Below are positions 55,267-63,505 of a stretch of 64,000 nucleotides of DNA, piece after piece. Within the stretch, counting starts at the first letter, position 1; every line of letters starts with the position of its first letter. The position numbers and the translations under genes are program-made. The DNA is taken from NCBI RefSeq assembly GCF_005405225.1, contig NZ_BJDQ01000005.1, positions 1-64,000 on the forward strand. Reading direction: 5' to 3'. A model generated the notes under the pieces. It did no database searches, was not told the origin of the DNA, and saw only the letters and a list, made by a program, of their open reading frames with translations. The DNA is from Enterococcus dongliensis (GTDB taxonomy: Bacteria; Bacillota; Bacilli; Lactobacillales; Enterococcaceae).

Positions 55267-56442
55267 TTGCATTTTTTGATAGGTATTATTGGGTTAGTAA
55301 TTGTTTTAGCATTAAGTTTTTTGATCAGTAATGATCGCAAAAAAATTCGGTATGCGCCGATTTTGGTCATGTTGGGATTACAATTTTTATTAGGGTTTAT
55401 TTTATTACGAACTACTGTCGGAACAACAATCGTTAGTAGTTTAGCCGGTGGCTTCGATGCCTTGTTGGACTTTGCAAATTCTGGAGTAGAATTTGTTTTT
55501 GGCGGCATTGCTAATAAAGGAAGTTTTCCTTTTTTCCTAAACGTCTTGATGCCGATCATTTTTATTTCTGCCATCATTGGAATTTTGCGTTATATCAAGA
55601 TTTTACCGCTTTTTATGAAAGGAATTGGACTAGCACTCAGCAAGGTCAACGGCATGGGAAAGTTGGAATCTTATAACGGGATCGCCTCAGCGATTTTAGG
55701 ACAATCAGAAGTGTTCATTTCTATTAAAAAAGAACTTCCTGCTCTTTCTGAACAGCGTTTGACTACTATGGGAATCTCAGCGATGTCTACAGTCTCCATG
55801 TCGATCGTTGGTTCCTATATGGCATTGATCCAACCACGTTACGTGATTACCGCCTTAGTTTTAAATTTATTTGGCGGCTTCCTTATCGCTTCGATCATCA
55901 ATCCTTACCAATTGGAAGATGATGAACTGGTGATTGAAGAAGATAAAGAACAGACTTTCTTTCAAATGCTTGGAGAATACATTTTAGATGGGTTTCATGT
56001 AGCTGTAACTGTCGCTGCCATGTTGATTGGATTTGTCGCGTTGATTGCGATGATTAATTTTATTTTCGCTAAGATTACCGGACTGACTTTCCAAGAACTT
56101 TTAGGCTATGTTTTTGCGCCGTTAGCGTTTATTACAGGGATTCCTTGGAACGAAGCTGTTGATGCCGGCAGTTTGATGGCTACAAAATTAGTAACGAATG
56201 AATTTGTTGCTATGACTGAATTAGCCAAAGGAAATTGGGATTTTTCAGCCCGAACAACTGCTATCGTCTCTGTTTTCTTAGTCTCTTTCGCAAACTTCTC
56301 TTCTATCGGAATTATTTCCGGTGCCATGAAAGGATTGAACGAAGAAAAAGGCAATCTAATCGCCAAACATGGATTGAAAATCCTATTAAGTGCCAGTCTC
56401 GTCAGTTTTCTAAGCGCGATTATCACGGGTTTGATCTTTTAA
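55267..56442 (+). CDS. nupC: NupC-family nucleoside transporter
   Basis: 391 residues from a TTG at 55267 (AGGAG 7 bases upstream); upstream frame to 55180 lacks any initiator context. Concentrative nucleoside importer with about ten hydrophobic segments; signatures NGMGKLESYNGIASAILGQSEVFI (about 140-163) with the conserved G-Q-S-E and NEFVAMTELAKG (about 310-321). Exact nucleosides unknown. Monocistronic. Confidence 0.93.
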   Translation: MHFLIGIIGLVIVLALSFLISNDRKKIRYAPILVMLGLQFLLGFILLRTTVGTTIVSSLAGGFDALLDFANSGVEFVFGGIANKGSFPFFLNVLMPIIFISAIIGILRYIKILPLFMKGIGLALSKVNGMGKLESYNGIASAILGQSEVFISIKKELPALSEQRLTTMGISAMSTVSMSIVGSYMALIQPRYVITALVLNLFGGFLIASIINPYQLEDDELVIEEDKEQTFFQMLGEYILDGFHVAVTVAAMLIGFVALIAMINFIFAKITGLTFQELLGYVFAPLAFITGIPWNEAVDAGSLMATKLVTNEFVAMTELAKGNWDFSARTTAIVSVFLVSFANFSSIGIISGAMKGLNEEKGNLIAKHGLKILLSASLVSFLSAIITGLIF

Positions 56443-56450
56443 ACAAAAAT

Positions 56451-56487
56451 AACTGCCAAAATCCTAAATAAAAGGATCTTGGCAGTT
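56451..56487 (+). terminator. Terminator after nupC
   Basis: 9-bp outer arms 56451-56459 and 56479-56487 extended by an inner AATCCT/AGGATC pairing, followed by a T7 tract on plus. It may also serve the gene ending at 56539 on minus, where A/T tracts are weaker. Confidence 0.8.
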
Positions 56488-56538
56488 ATTTTTTTATAGT
56501 AGCAGAATACAGTTATCCTTCTGTCATAGTTTATGATT

Positions 56539-56853
56539 TTATACTGTTTTTATTAATTTTAGTTTGATAAAATGCCCAGCAGCAGATTCAATCACTTGCT
56601 CTATTTGATAATGAGGAACAAATTGCGGTTCATCTATCTCCAATAAAGTTACTTCTTTCCCAAATCCGGGAACTCCTACGACTAAATTTTCAGTCTCTAA
56701 ATGTAATTGCATCACATGCTGTAACTGGCTCGATATTTCTAGCAAAGCTTCTTTATCTTTACTGTGACACCAATTTTTTTGACGTAACAAGCGCAGACCG
56801 TTACGCAAAATTGTATTTTGAACTGTTTTTTGTTGAATGACTTCTTTCCACAT
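56539..56853 (-). CDS. Unknown small protein (cluster A, gene 3)
   Basis: 104 residues, not recognised. Basic N-terminal half (QNTILRNGLRLLRQKNWCHS) and a Glu/Val-rich C-terminal half with LVVGVPGFGKEVTLLEIDEPQF. Starts 6 bases after the preceding gene ends, so clearly the same operon. No membrane helix or signal peptide. Confidence 0.65.
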   Translation of the reverse strand: MWKEVIQQKTVQNTILRNGLRLLRQKNWCHSKDKEALLEISSQLQHVMQLHLETENLVVGVPGFGKEVTLLEIDEPQFVPHYQIEQVIESAAGHFIKLKLIKTV

Positions 56854-56859
56854 GATTGA

Positions 56860-57189
56860 CTACGCAGCCTTTTCTGTAACAGTAACAGTTACTCTGACAC
56901 CTAAAGAGCGGCCACTATCGATTAGTTGCTCGGCTACATCCGCTGAACAATCTAAATAAAAGACAAAAGCTGTATAATTTTTTGCAAATCTTGCTAGAAA
57001 TTGTTTGCCCTCAGCTAGTAAGGATGCCTCTGTCAGACTCTCGTAAAAAATAACTTGTTTGTTTCGTAAAAAAGTTTGGGGCAATTGTTTTTTCACACTA
57101 ACAACGGCTACTTTCTCCCCTTGGTATTGACGTTTGATATGATCCCACATCTGCTGTTCTGGTTCCGTTTTCTTTTCAAGAATAAACAA
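56860..57189 (-). CDS. Unknown small protein (cluster A, gene 2)
   Basis: 109 residues, starting with TTG at 57189; AGAGG lies 11 bases upstream, overlapping the end of the 21-codon ORF. Sequence suggests an alpha/beta fold (EKVAVVSVKKQLPQTFLRNKQVIFYESLT; KNYTAFVFYLDCSADVAEQLID). No family recognised. Sits between the tiny ORF and the 104-residue gene. Confidence 0.65.
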   Translation of the reverse strand: MFILEKKTEPEQQMWDHIKRQYQGEKVAVVSVKKQLPQTFLRNKQVIFYESLTEASLLAEGKQFLARFAKNYTAFVFYLDCSADVAEQLIDSGRSLGVRVTVTVTEKAA

Positions 57190-57193
57190 TTTA

Positions 57194-57259
57194 TTATCTT
57201 CCTCTCGGTTTCAATTTATCGCCTGCAGGAAATAGCCCTGCTGCTGGTAAATCATGCAA
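57194..57259 (-). CDS. Possible 21-residue peptide (cluster A, gene 1)
   Basis: TTG at 57259 has GGGAGG 8 bases upstream, followed by 20 codons and TAA at 57194, just before the TTG of the next gene. The peptide is Pro/Gly/Ala-rich with a basic end (LPAAGLFPAGDKLKPRGR). A consensus -10 TATAAT lies upstream at plus 57299-57304. An in-frame ATG at 57265 is too near the ribosome site. It may be a real peptide, a leader for coupling, or chance. Confidence 0.4.
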   Translation of the reverse strand: MHDLPAAGLFPAGDKLKPRGR

Positions 57260-57298
57260 GACCATCACCTCCCATTCTTGCAAAAAATAACAAACTGT

Positions 57299-57304
57299 AT
57301 TATA
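57299..57304 (-). promoter_or_regulatory. -10 box of the small unknown operon A
   Basis: TATAAT on minus (plus 57299-57304), about 30 bp before the GGGAGG of the 21-codon ORF; the -35 is poor. Confidence 0.5.
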
Positions 57305-57340
57305 TCCATCATATCAGGTTCTAGTTTTAAAGCAAGTTAA

Positions 57341-57373
57341 AAAGACTTTCAAGTTTAAAACTCGAAAGTCTTT
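57341..57373 (-). terminator. Hairpin after unknown cluster B
   Basis: 10-bp arms 57341-57350 and 57364-57373 with an inner AGTTT/AAACT pairing; the T tract on minus is short. It separates cluster B (57378-58122) from cluster A (56539-57259). Confidence 0.6.
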
Positions 57374-57377
57374 CTTA

Positions 57378-57680
57378 TTACAGTTGTTCATCTTCTACAA
57401 CTTTATATTCGTAAGGTGATCCTTCATAGAAAAATTGGGACGAAACGGTCGCTTCATTATCCAGTGCAATCAGCTCTTTCCGAAACGGAAATCTGACCGC
57501 CTGTCCATGGACCGTTTGATTGCCAGGTAAAATGTAGAGCAGTTTGTCATCAGGTGTCGGTTTGTTCAGTTGATCCATTACTTCATTGATCACTTGTTGA
57601 TGATCGATTTTAGTTGCTTTTGCCACTTGTTGATAATCTTCTAAAAATGCCGCTTGTCCTTCAAAATAGGTTCTATCCAT
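57378..57680 (-). CDS. Unknown small protein (cluster B, gene 2)
   Basis: 100 residues from the ATG at 57680 (AAAGGGTGG upstream). Features: MDRTYFEGQAAFLEDYQQVAK then a soluble beta-rich part LLYILPGNQTVHGQAVRFPFRKELIALDN. Not recognised. Lies 40 bp after the 133-residue gene, hence co-transcribed with it. Confidence 0.6.
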   Translation of the reverse strand: MDRTYFEGQAAFLEDYQQVAKATKIDHQQVINEVMDQLNKPTPDDKLLYILPGNQTVHGQAVRFPFRKELIALDNEATVSSQFFYEGSPYEYKVVEDEQL

Positions 57681-57720
57681 TTTATCCACCCTTTCTATCT
57701 GCATTATGTTAAAGACTTGC

Positions 57721-58122
57721 TTATTCAGACAAGTCCAAATGCCCTGCTTCTGTTTGATAAACGGGCCAGCTCCCAGTAAGTTCTACACGAATCAACTGCA
57801 GTTCAGGATATTTTTGGATTGTATCAATCACAGAGTTGATTAGTTGTCCTTGCAAAGTGCTATGCTCTTGCAAAGACAAAAGCTTATCCTGATCGAGAAT
57901 CTCTTGATATTTTTGATTTGCTTGAACAATCTCATGAAAAGCAGTTTTGAATGTCCGTTCAATTTTTCGTGTAAATTTTGCTTCATTTTCTGTCGTATAG
58001 GCTACTTGTCCCTTTTCTGCCAAAAAAGTCGCATAAATCAATGGTACTGTCGATACTGGTTTCATCGGTGATACATAATAAAAAGCTTCTTCCAAAATAT
58101 CTAATGAAATTGTCAGTTTCAT
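57721..58122 (-). CDS. Unknown small protein (cluster B, gene 1)
   Basis: 133 residues from the ATG at 58122 (GGAGAAGGAG upstream). Helical and soluble, with MKLTISLDILEEAFYYVSPMK at the start and LINSVIDTIQKYPELQLIRVELTGSWPVY near the end. No family recognised and no membrane segment. Confidence 0.6.
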   Translation of the reverse strand: MKLTISLDILEEAFYYVSPMKPVSTVPLIYATFLAEKGQVAYTTENEAKFTRKIERTFKTAFHEIVQANQKYQEILDQDKLLSLQEHSTLQGQLINSVIDTIQKYPELQLIRVELTGSWPVYQTEAGHLDLSE

Positions 58123-58264
58123 AATTTCTCCTTCTCCAATAAAAATTATTTTAACAAGGCCGTTGCTGATCCTACCCATTCACTCGAAAAACAATTACCT
58201 CTTTTTATAATTTGATTATAGCATTGACGAAAGAGTTTTTACCTTGATTTACCTCAAACAAAAA

Positions 58265-58287
58265 AAGCCGCCGATAAACGGCAGCTT
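58265..58287 (-). terminator. Terminator after rbsU
   Basis: 9-bp arms 58265-58273 and 58279-58287 with one mismatch, A run on plus (T run on minus); overlaps the rbsU stop. Confidence 0.75.
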
Positions 58288-59173
58288 AAATCATTACTGT
58301 AATCGTGGCAGCGGCTAGAATCAGCACTAAACCAATGATTGTGATCGTCATTTCTTTTTTTGTTTTCTTTTGTCCTAAGAACCAAATACCAGTCAAGGTT
58401 GCTAACACCACTGAAGTTTGTGACAAAATAAAACCAGTAGCTAACCCATTCATATCTGGTTGTGCAGAGATCAAATACGTCAATGCAGCAAAGGCAAAAA
58501 AGAATCCTGAAAAGATATGTTTATAGGAGACTGCTTCTGCAAAAGCAGATTTTTCTTTGTTTTTTATGCCTAAAAAGACTGAATAAACGACAGCAACTAA
58601 TAACATCCCGATTGCTTGCGGTAAGAAAGCATGCATACCATCGATACTTGTTGCTTGCGGAGCGGCTGAATAGGCCCAATAACCAATTTCACCAACGGCT
58701 AATAAAATTACAGCTTTTTTCAAGATGCTGGCTTTTTCTTGCGTTTTTTCTTCTGTCCAAACGGTCATCCAAGCGCCTAAGATAATTAAAATCAAAGCAA
58801 ATCCACCTAATAATTTAGCATTCACACCTGGCCAGTTTCCTAATGCAAGTACTCCCCAAAGTGAAGCACCTAATAATTGAAAAGCTGTCGTGATTGGCAT
58901 CGCCCGTGATGAACCAACCATCGTAAATGATTGAAACGTAATGATTTGTGCAGTCGCCCAGCCAACACCTGAAAGAATCGAGAAAACTAGATCCATTCCT
59001 GTTGGAAGTCCCATTCCATTGATTGCCGCAAAAACCAAAGCAAAAATCAATGTACCTAAAGTAGATCCTAAAATTTGATTAACTGGTCGACCACCGATTT
59101 TTGATGCGATCGTAGGATACAGGCCCCAACCAAGCAAAGGTCCTAATCCGATTAAAAGTGCTGTTGCATTCAT
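58286..59173 (-). CDS. rbsU: Ribose/glucose uptake protein (GRP transporter family, RbsU)
   Basis: 295 residues, about ten membrane helices of the GRP (DMT) superfamily: ALLIGLGPLLGWGLYPTIASKIGG at the start and the duplicated AAATITVMI end. In lactic acid bacteria RbsU imports ribose by proton symport without an ABC system. Last gene of rbsK-rbsD-rbsU; 23 bp after rbsD. Confidence 0.9.
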   Translation of the reverse strand: MNATALLIGLGPLLGWGLYPTIASKIGGRPVNQILGSTLGTLIFALVFAAINGMGLPTGMDLVFSILSGVGWATAQIITFQSFTMVGSSRAMPITTAFQLLGASLWGVLALGNWPGVNAKLLGGFALILIILGAWMTVWTEEKTQEKASILKKAVILLAVGEIGYWAYSAAPQATSIDGMHAFLPQAIGMLLVAVVYSVFLGIKNKEKSAFAEAVSYKHIFSGFFFAFAALTYLISAQPDMNGLATGFILSQTSVVLATLTGIWFLGQKKTKKEMTITIIGLVLILAAATITVMI

Positions 59174-59196
59174 GTTTTTCTCTCCTTCTTCCTAGC

Positions 59197-59592
59197 TTAA
59201 AATACGACGCCGCTTTCCAATAAAATATTGGCATAAGGAGTCATTTCTCCTGTGCGGATAAACGCATGGCTATCATGTAAAGCAGCTTTCATTTCACTAT
59301 GCGGGATAAAAGTTACCGGTGTTTCAGGCAAACGTTCTTGGATTTTTTTCAACATTTCTGGATTCTCAGTTTTGATTTCCTCTGCTAAATAGATTCGTTG
59401 AACTTCTAATTCTTCCAATACATTATTCAAAACATCCATAAAACTAGGAATACCATTATCTACTGCTAAATCGATTTTTTCTGTTGTCATTGGAACCGGC
59501 ATCCCGGCATCGCCAATACTTAATTGATCGAAGTGCCCCATTTGCGCAATGACCCGTGAAATATCTGAGTTAATAACTTTACTTTTTTTCAT
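59197..59592 (-). CDS. rbsD: D-ribose pyranase
   Basis: Interconverts pyranose and furanose ribose before phosphorylation. 131 residues, full length: [34 protein letters not shown] has the catalytic His20 region and the DAG. 16 bp after rbsK. Confidence 0.95.
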   Translation of the reverse strand: MKKSKVINSDISRVIAQMGHFDQLSIGDAGMPVPMTTEKIDLAVDNGIPSFMDVLNNVLEELEVQRIYLAEEIKTENPEMLKKIQERLPETPVTFIPHSEMKAALHDSHAFIRTGEMTPYANILLESGVVF

Positions 59593-59608
59593 TATAAACT
59601 TCCTTCCA

Positions 59609-60514
59609 TTAATTCAATTCATTTTTGTAGGGAATCGAAGGCTGTGCACCAAAACGTTGAACCGTTACTGATGACGCTTTGTTTCCGTATTTGATAGCCT
59701 GTTCTAAATTACTGAAATCTTTCATTAAGACACTGCTCATCGCGCCAATAAAAGTATCACCAGCAGCGGTTGTATCTACAGCGTCTACTTTAAATGCCGG
59801 GATGATTCCATTACGACCTTGTACATCATAATAAGCACCTTTGCTGCCGATTGTAATGATTACAGCTTCAATTCCTAATTGATGCAAATGATCCGCCGCA
59901 GCTTTTAAACTATCCTCATCAGTAACTTCGATCCCTGTTAAGATTTCTGTTTCTGTTTCATTTGGAATAATCATATCTGTAACCTTCAGTAATTCTTCAG
60001 GAACATTTTCCAAAGCCGGTGCAGGATTTAAAATAGTTTTTACACCAGCAGAACGAGCGATTTTAAACGCTTCAACAGTGCTTTCTAAAGTGCTTTCAAA
60101 TTGCGCGATAACAAAATCACTTGCCTTGATCATGTTCGCCTGTTCTTGGACTTGTTGCGGGGTGAACACATTATTAGCTCCAGAGTGGATCATGATGCTG
60201 TTTTCACCTTGATCATCAACAATGATATACGCTTGACCAGTCGCTTGTTTTTCTAATGTCTGCACGCCAGCTAGCTCAATGCCTTCATCTGATAAAAGTC
60301 CGCGCATCATTTCACCTGCAGCATCATTTCCCACTGCTCCAATGAAATTTGTTGCTGCTTCAGAACGTTTTGCTGCAACTGCTTGATTTGCACCTTTGCC
60401 TCCGCCAGCAGAGAAAATTTCTTTTGTATGCATTGTTTCACCGGGTTTTGGCATTTGTTTTACACGAATCGTGCGATCTAGATTGATACTTCCAATGACT
60501 GTAATCGTATTCAT
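59609..60514 (-). CDS. rbsK: Ribokinase
   Basis: Phosphorylates ribose on O5, giving ribose 5-phosphate, also the substrate of prs at the left of the window. 301 residues from the ATG at 60514 (GATGGAG upstream). PfkB signatures: [12 protein letters not shown] at about 37-48 and [13 protein letters not shown] at about 244-256 with the catalytic Asp. First of the catabolic genes; twin operators precede it. Confidence 0.95.
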   Translation of the reverse strand: MNTITVIGSINLDRTIRVKQMPKPGETMHTKEIFSAGGGKGANQAVAAKRSEAATNFIGAVGNDAAGEMMRGLLSDEGIELAGVQTLEKQATGQAYIIVDDQGENSIMIHSGANNVFTPQQVQEQANMIKASDFVIAQFESTLESTVEAFKIARSAGVKTILNPAPALENVPEELLKVTDMIIPNETETEILTGIEVTDEDSLKAAADHLHQLGIEAVIITIGSKGAYYDVQGRNGIIPAFKVDAVDTTAAGDTFIGAMSSVLMKDFSNLEQAIKYGNKASSVTVQRFGAQPSIPYKNELN

Positions 60515-60559
60515 TTTATTCACTCCATCTCTTGTTCTTTAGATTTTCATTTGAATGAA

Positions 60560-60586
60560 TTAAAACGTTTTATTAAAACGTTTTAA
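60560..60586 (-). promoter_or_regulatory. Twin RbsR-type operators
   Basis: Two adjacent palindromes built on AAAACGTTTT: TTAAAACGTTTTA (60560-60572) and TTAAAACGTTTTAA (60573-60586), centres 13 bp apart. LacI-family proteins recognise such CG-centred palindromes. Located between rbsR and rbsK, 46 bp before the rbsK start. Confidence 0.8.
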
Positions 60587-60618
60587 TTCGACACCAAAAA
60601 TATAGCACAGCTTGAAAG

Positions 60619-61611
60619 CTATTTCAAGTGTGCAGTTGAAAAACGTTGAATTAATTGAACGGGCAAAGTTTTTTCTTCCCAATCCTTCTCAGGCTGCGCC
60701 ACTCTTTCCAATAATAATCCCGCTGTTATCTGTCCTAATTCATAGATGGGTTGGGCAATTGTTGTTAATTGTGGCGTAACATATTCACACATATCAATAT
60801 TATCGTAACCAATCACGCTATAATCTTGAGGGATTTTTTTTCCCATATCTGCTAAACCTAAATACAACCCGAAAGCCAATTCGTCATTGATCGCAAAAAT
60901 GGCAGTCACATCTGTTTTTACAATGGCACTAGCGGCTTGACGTCCGCCTGTTTTAGATAATTCTGCATAAATCAGCTCTACTTCAGGATAGATGGTCTGA
61001 AAACCAATCAGTCGCGTCTGAATATTTTCTGTCGCATCTTTTGGTAAAACGACCGCTACTTTTTTATGGTTTAACTGTTTAAAATGCTCAGCAGCCATTT
61101 TTCCACCTGAAAAATCATCCGTCAAGACCGCATCACTAAAACCTTCTGCTTTTTTTTGATCCAAAACGATGTAGGGAAAATTCTTTTTTCGCAAAGTCTC
61201 ATTGATCGCTTGATTGGAAATTGCTGAACTAGCAATAATATAGCCATCAACCCCACGACGACTCAATTCCTCTAAATAATCGATTTCTTTTTTTGTGTCT
61301 AGATCTGCATTGCATAACATCGTCACAAAGTTTTCACGATATAAAATACCTTCGATCCCACGAACCAATGTACTAAAAAACGGATTGGTGATATCTGGTA
61401 CCAAGACACCAATCGTTTTACTTTTTTTCATAATCATTCGGCGAGCAAAATAATCCGGCTCATAATTCAAGGCAACTTTGGCTGCCAATACTTTTTCAAC
61501 CGTTTTTGGACTAAATTTTTGATCATTTCCGTTTAAAATCTGGGAGACCGTTGCGATGGATACTCCTGATTGTTTAGCAACATCTTTGATGGTAATCTTT
61601 TTATTTTTCAT
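60619..61611 (-). CDS. rbsR: LacI-family regulator, ribose repressor
   Basis: 330 residues. LacI helix-turn-helix ITIKDVAKQSGVSIATVSQILNG (7-29), hinge NYEPDYFARRMI and periplasmic-binding-like effector domain (about 60-330). Adjacent to ribose genes and to the twin operators, so called RbsR. Its own start is followed upstream by AGGAGAG; whether it shares a promoter with rbsK is uncertain. The 252-bp gap to the hydrolase gene shows nothing notable. Confidence 0.9.
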   Translation of the reverse strand: MKNKKITIKDVAKQSGVSIATVSQILNGNDQKFSPKTVEKVLAAKVALNYEPDYFARRMIMKKSKTIGVLVPDITNPFFSTLVRGIEGILYRENFVTMLCNADLDTKKEIDYLEELSRRGVDGYIIASSAISNQAINETLRKKNFPYIVLDQKKAEGFSDAVLTDDFSGGKMAAEHFKQLNHKKVAVVLPKDATENIQTRLIGFQTIYPEVELIYAELSKTGGRQAASAIVKTDVTAIFAINDELAFGLYLGLADMGKKIPQDYSVIGYDNIDMCEYVTPQLTTIAQPIYELGQITAGLLLERVAQPEKDWEEKTLPVQLIQRFSTAHLK

Positions 61612-61863
61612 CTGCTCTCTCCTGCCTCAAATCCTGCTACATTTTCTCATGAATGAACTTCTCTGTAAATATGCTCATTGATAAACTTGCTATGGGGCCA
61701 AAACTTTTTTATACTGCTAATGATCTATTTGACAGCAAGCCACTAGCAATTTGATTTTTCAATATACTAATAACATAACACAGATACAAAAAATCAGCGG
61801 GATTTGATGGTTCGATCATTGTAGCGCTGAAATAGATAATTTTTTTGAGAAAGAGATGGGTCA

Positions 61864-62784
61864 ATGAGTAAAACAGGAAAAATCATTATCAGTATTATTC
61901 TACTTATAATAATTGGACTGGGTGCCGCAGGGAATTATTTTTATTCTTATGCTGTAGTTCCAGCCAAAAAAGAGTTTTTAGCAGCTAGTTCCTCAAAAAA
62001 ATCTACACAGTTAATCGCAGCTGAAAAATGGTTTGATGCTAACCATAGTAATTGGCAGATTACTTCAAAGGACGGATTAGAATTGTCGGCCTATTATCTC
62101 CCTGCCAAAACAAATCAACATAAAACAGCCATCATCGCCCATGGGTATATGGGGCAAGCAGCCGACATGTCACAATACGCTAAGATCTATCATGACCTTG
62201 GGTACAATGTTTTGCTGCCTGATGCTCGCGGTCATGGAAAAAGTGAAGGAAATTATATCGGCTTTGGCTGGCCCGAACGAAAAGATTATCTTCAATGGAT
62301 CAAATACGTCAACAAAAAAGAGCCTCGTACTGAAATCATCCTGCATGGGGTCAGTATGGGCGCAGCGACCATTATGATGACTAGCGGTGAAAAACTTCCA
62401 GACAATGTCAAAGCCTTTGTCGAAGATTGTGGTTACAGCTCAGTCAACGATGAGTTGAGCTATCAATTAAAACAACTATTCAATCTGCCAGCGTTCCCAT
62501 TGATCCCGGTCACTAGTTTAATTACAAAAATCCGTGCAGGATATTTCTGGGGCGAAGCTGATACGATTAAACAGTTACGTAAAAATAACCGGCCTATGCT
62601 TTTTATTCACGGAGACAAAGATGATTTTGTCCCATTTTCAATGCTTGATAAAGTCTATCATGCCACTAAAGGACCCAAAGAAAAATATGTCGTCCATGGA
62701 GCCAAGCATGCGGAGGCATTAAGTAGTGATCCTACCCTGTATCAGAAAAAAATCACGGAGTTCATCCAGAAATATATTCCTTGA
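61864..62784 (+). CDS. Membrane-anchored alpha/beta hydrolase
   Basis: 306 residues. N-terminal membrane helix at about 6-28, then an alpha/beta hydrolase: oxyanion region AIIAHGYMGQAADM, DARGHGKSEG, nucleophile Ser in HGVSMGAATI (about 160-169), acid in FIHGDKDDFVP and catalytic His in HGAKHAE. Likely an extracytoplasmic esterase/acyltransferase-type enzyme, as in many B. subtilis YqkD-like proteins; substrate unknown. Single gene, own terminator. Confidence 0.88.
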   Translation: MSKTGKIIISIILLIIIGLGAAGNYFYSYAVVPAKKEFLAASSSKKSTQLIAAEKWFDANHSNWQITSKDGLELSAYYLPAKTNQHKTAIIAHGYMGQAADMSQYAKIYHDLGYNVLLPDARGHGKSEGNYIGFGWPERKDYLQWIKYVNKKEPRTEIILHGVSMGAATIMMTSGEKLPDNVKAFVEDCGYSSVNDELSYQLKQLFNLPAFPLIPVTSLITKIRAGYFWGEADTIKQLRKNNRPMLFIHGDKDDFVPFSMLDKVYHATKGPKEKYVVHGAKHAEALSSDPTLYQKKITEFIQKYIP

Positions 62785-62812
62785 TTCTTTTGAATAATCT
62801 TCTTTAAATATA

Positions 62813-62852
62813 AATACACGCCACTTTGCCCAAAAACAAAGTGGCGTGTATT
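62813..62852. terminator. Bidirectional terminator
   Basis: 16-bp perfect arms 62813-62828 and 62837-62852 around an 8-base loop; shared by the hydrolase gene and the aldolase gene. Confidence 0.9.
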
Positions 62853-63493
62853 TATTGTTGTCCGTAAGTATCGAATTTTGCCAAGACTTCTTTCATTTGT
62901 GCTTGGTTTAATAGTTTAGGGGTTCCGATACAACGGGCGCGGTAATCTAATTTTGCCAAAAATTCGATATCTTTAGCGACACTAAAAGCACTAGCTAGAT
63001 CTGAGCCAATCGTCAATACTCCATGATTGCCTAGCAAAATACCTTTGTCTTCATGTATGAAATGAAAGGCTTCTTCAGCTAATTCACGAGTACCGAATGT
63101 TTTGTATTCACAACAACGAACTTTTTCACCGACAGAACCAATGATGTAATGCAGCGGTTCAATTGGTTGCTGCAAACAAGCAAATGTTGTCGCGTATTCT
63201 GAATGAGTATGGACGACTGAACGGACCTCTGGGCGATTCCTGTAAAAAATACTATGAAGATCATACTCACTTGAAGGTTTGCGATTTCCTTCTAAAATAT
63301 TGCCTTGAAGATCCATCAAAACAATGTCTTCTGGTCGTGTCTCAAAATAGGGAATCCCACTTGGACTGATCAGCATCGCGTGTGCTTCTGGCAAGTAAGC
63401 ACTGAGATTGCCGCCTGTTCCAGTCGTTAATTTTTCTGTGATCAGCTGCTTGCCATATGCCACTATTAATTCACGTTCTTTTAAATAATCCAT
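62852..63493 (-). CDS. Class II aldolase (FucA/AraD family)
   Basis: 213 residues. Zinc ligands in VHTHSEYATTFACL (about 95-108) and LGNHGVLTIG (about 153-162), phosphate-binding region TGTGGNLSAYLPEAHAMLISPSGIPY (about 20-45), catalytic Glu in SSEYDLH. Cleaves a sugar 1- or 5-phosphate to DHAP or a related triose plus an aldehyde. Following an MtnA-like isomerase by 12 bp, it fits the class II aldolase of 5-deoxypentose (5-deoxyadenosine) salvage; ribulose-5-phosphate epimerase or fuculose aldolase are the alternatives. Confidence 0.85.
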   Translation of the reverse strand: MDYLKERELIVAYGKQLITEKLTTGTGGNLSAYLPEAHAMLISPSGIPYFETRPEDIVLMDLQGNILEGNRKPSSEYDLHSIFYRNRPEVRSVVHTHSEYATTFACLQQPIEPLHYIIGSVGEKVRCCEYKTFGTRELAEEAFHFIHEDKGILLGNHGVLTIGSDLASAFSVAKDIEFLAKLDYRARCIGTPKLLNQAQMKEVLAKFDTYGQQ

Positions 63494-63505
63494 CAGTTGC
63501 TCCTC

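Noticed and set aside
60560..60586. Start of a CRISPR-like repeat array
   Set aside because: Only two short palindromes without spacers; operator reading fits better.
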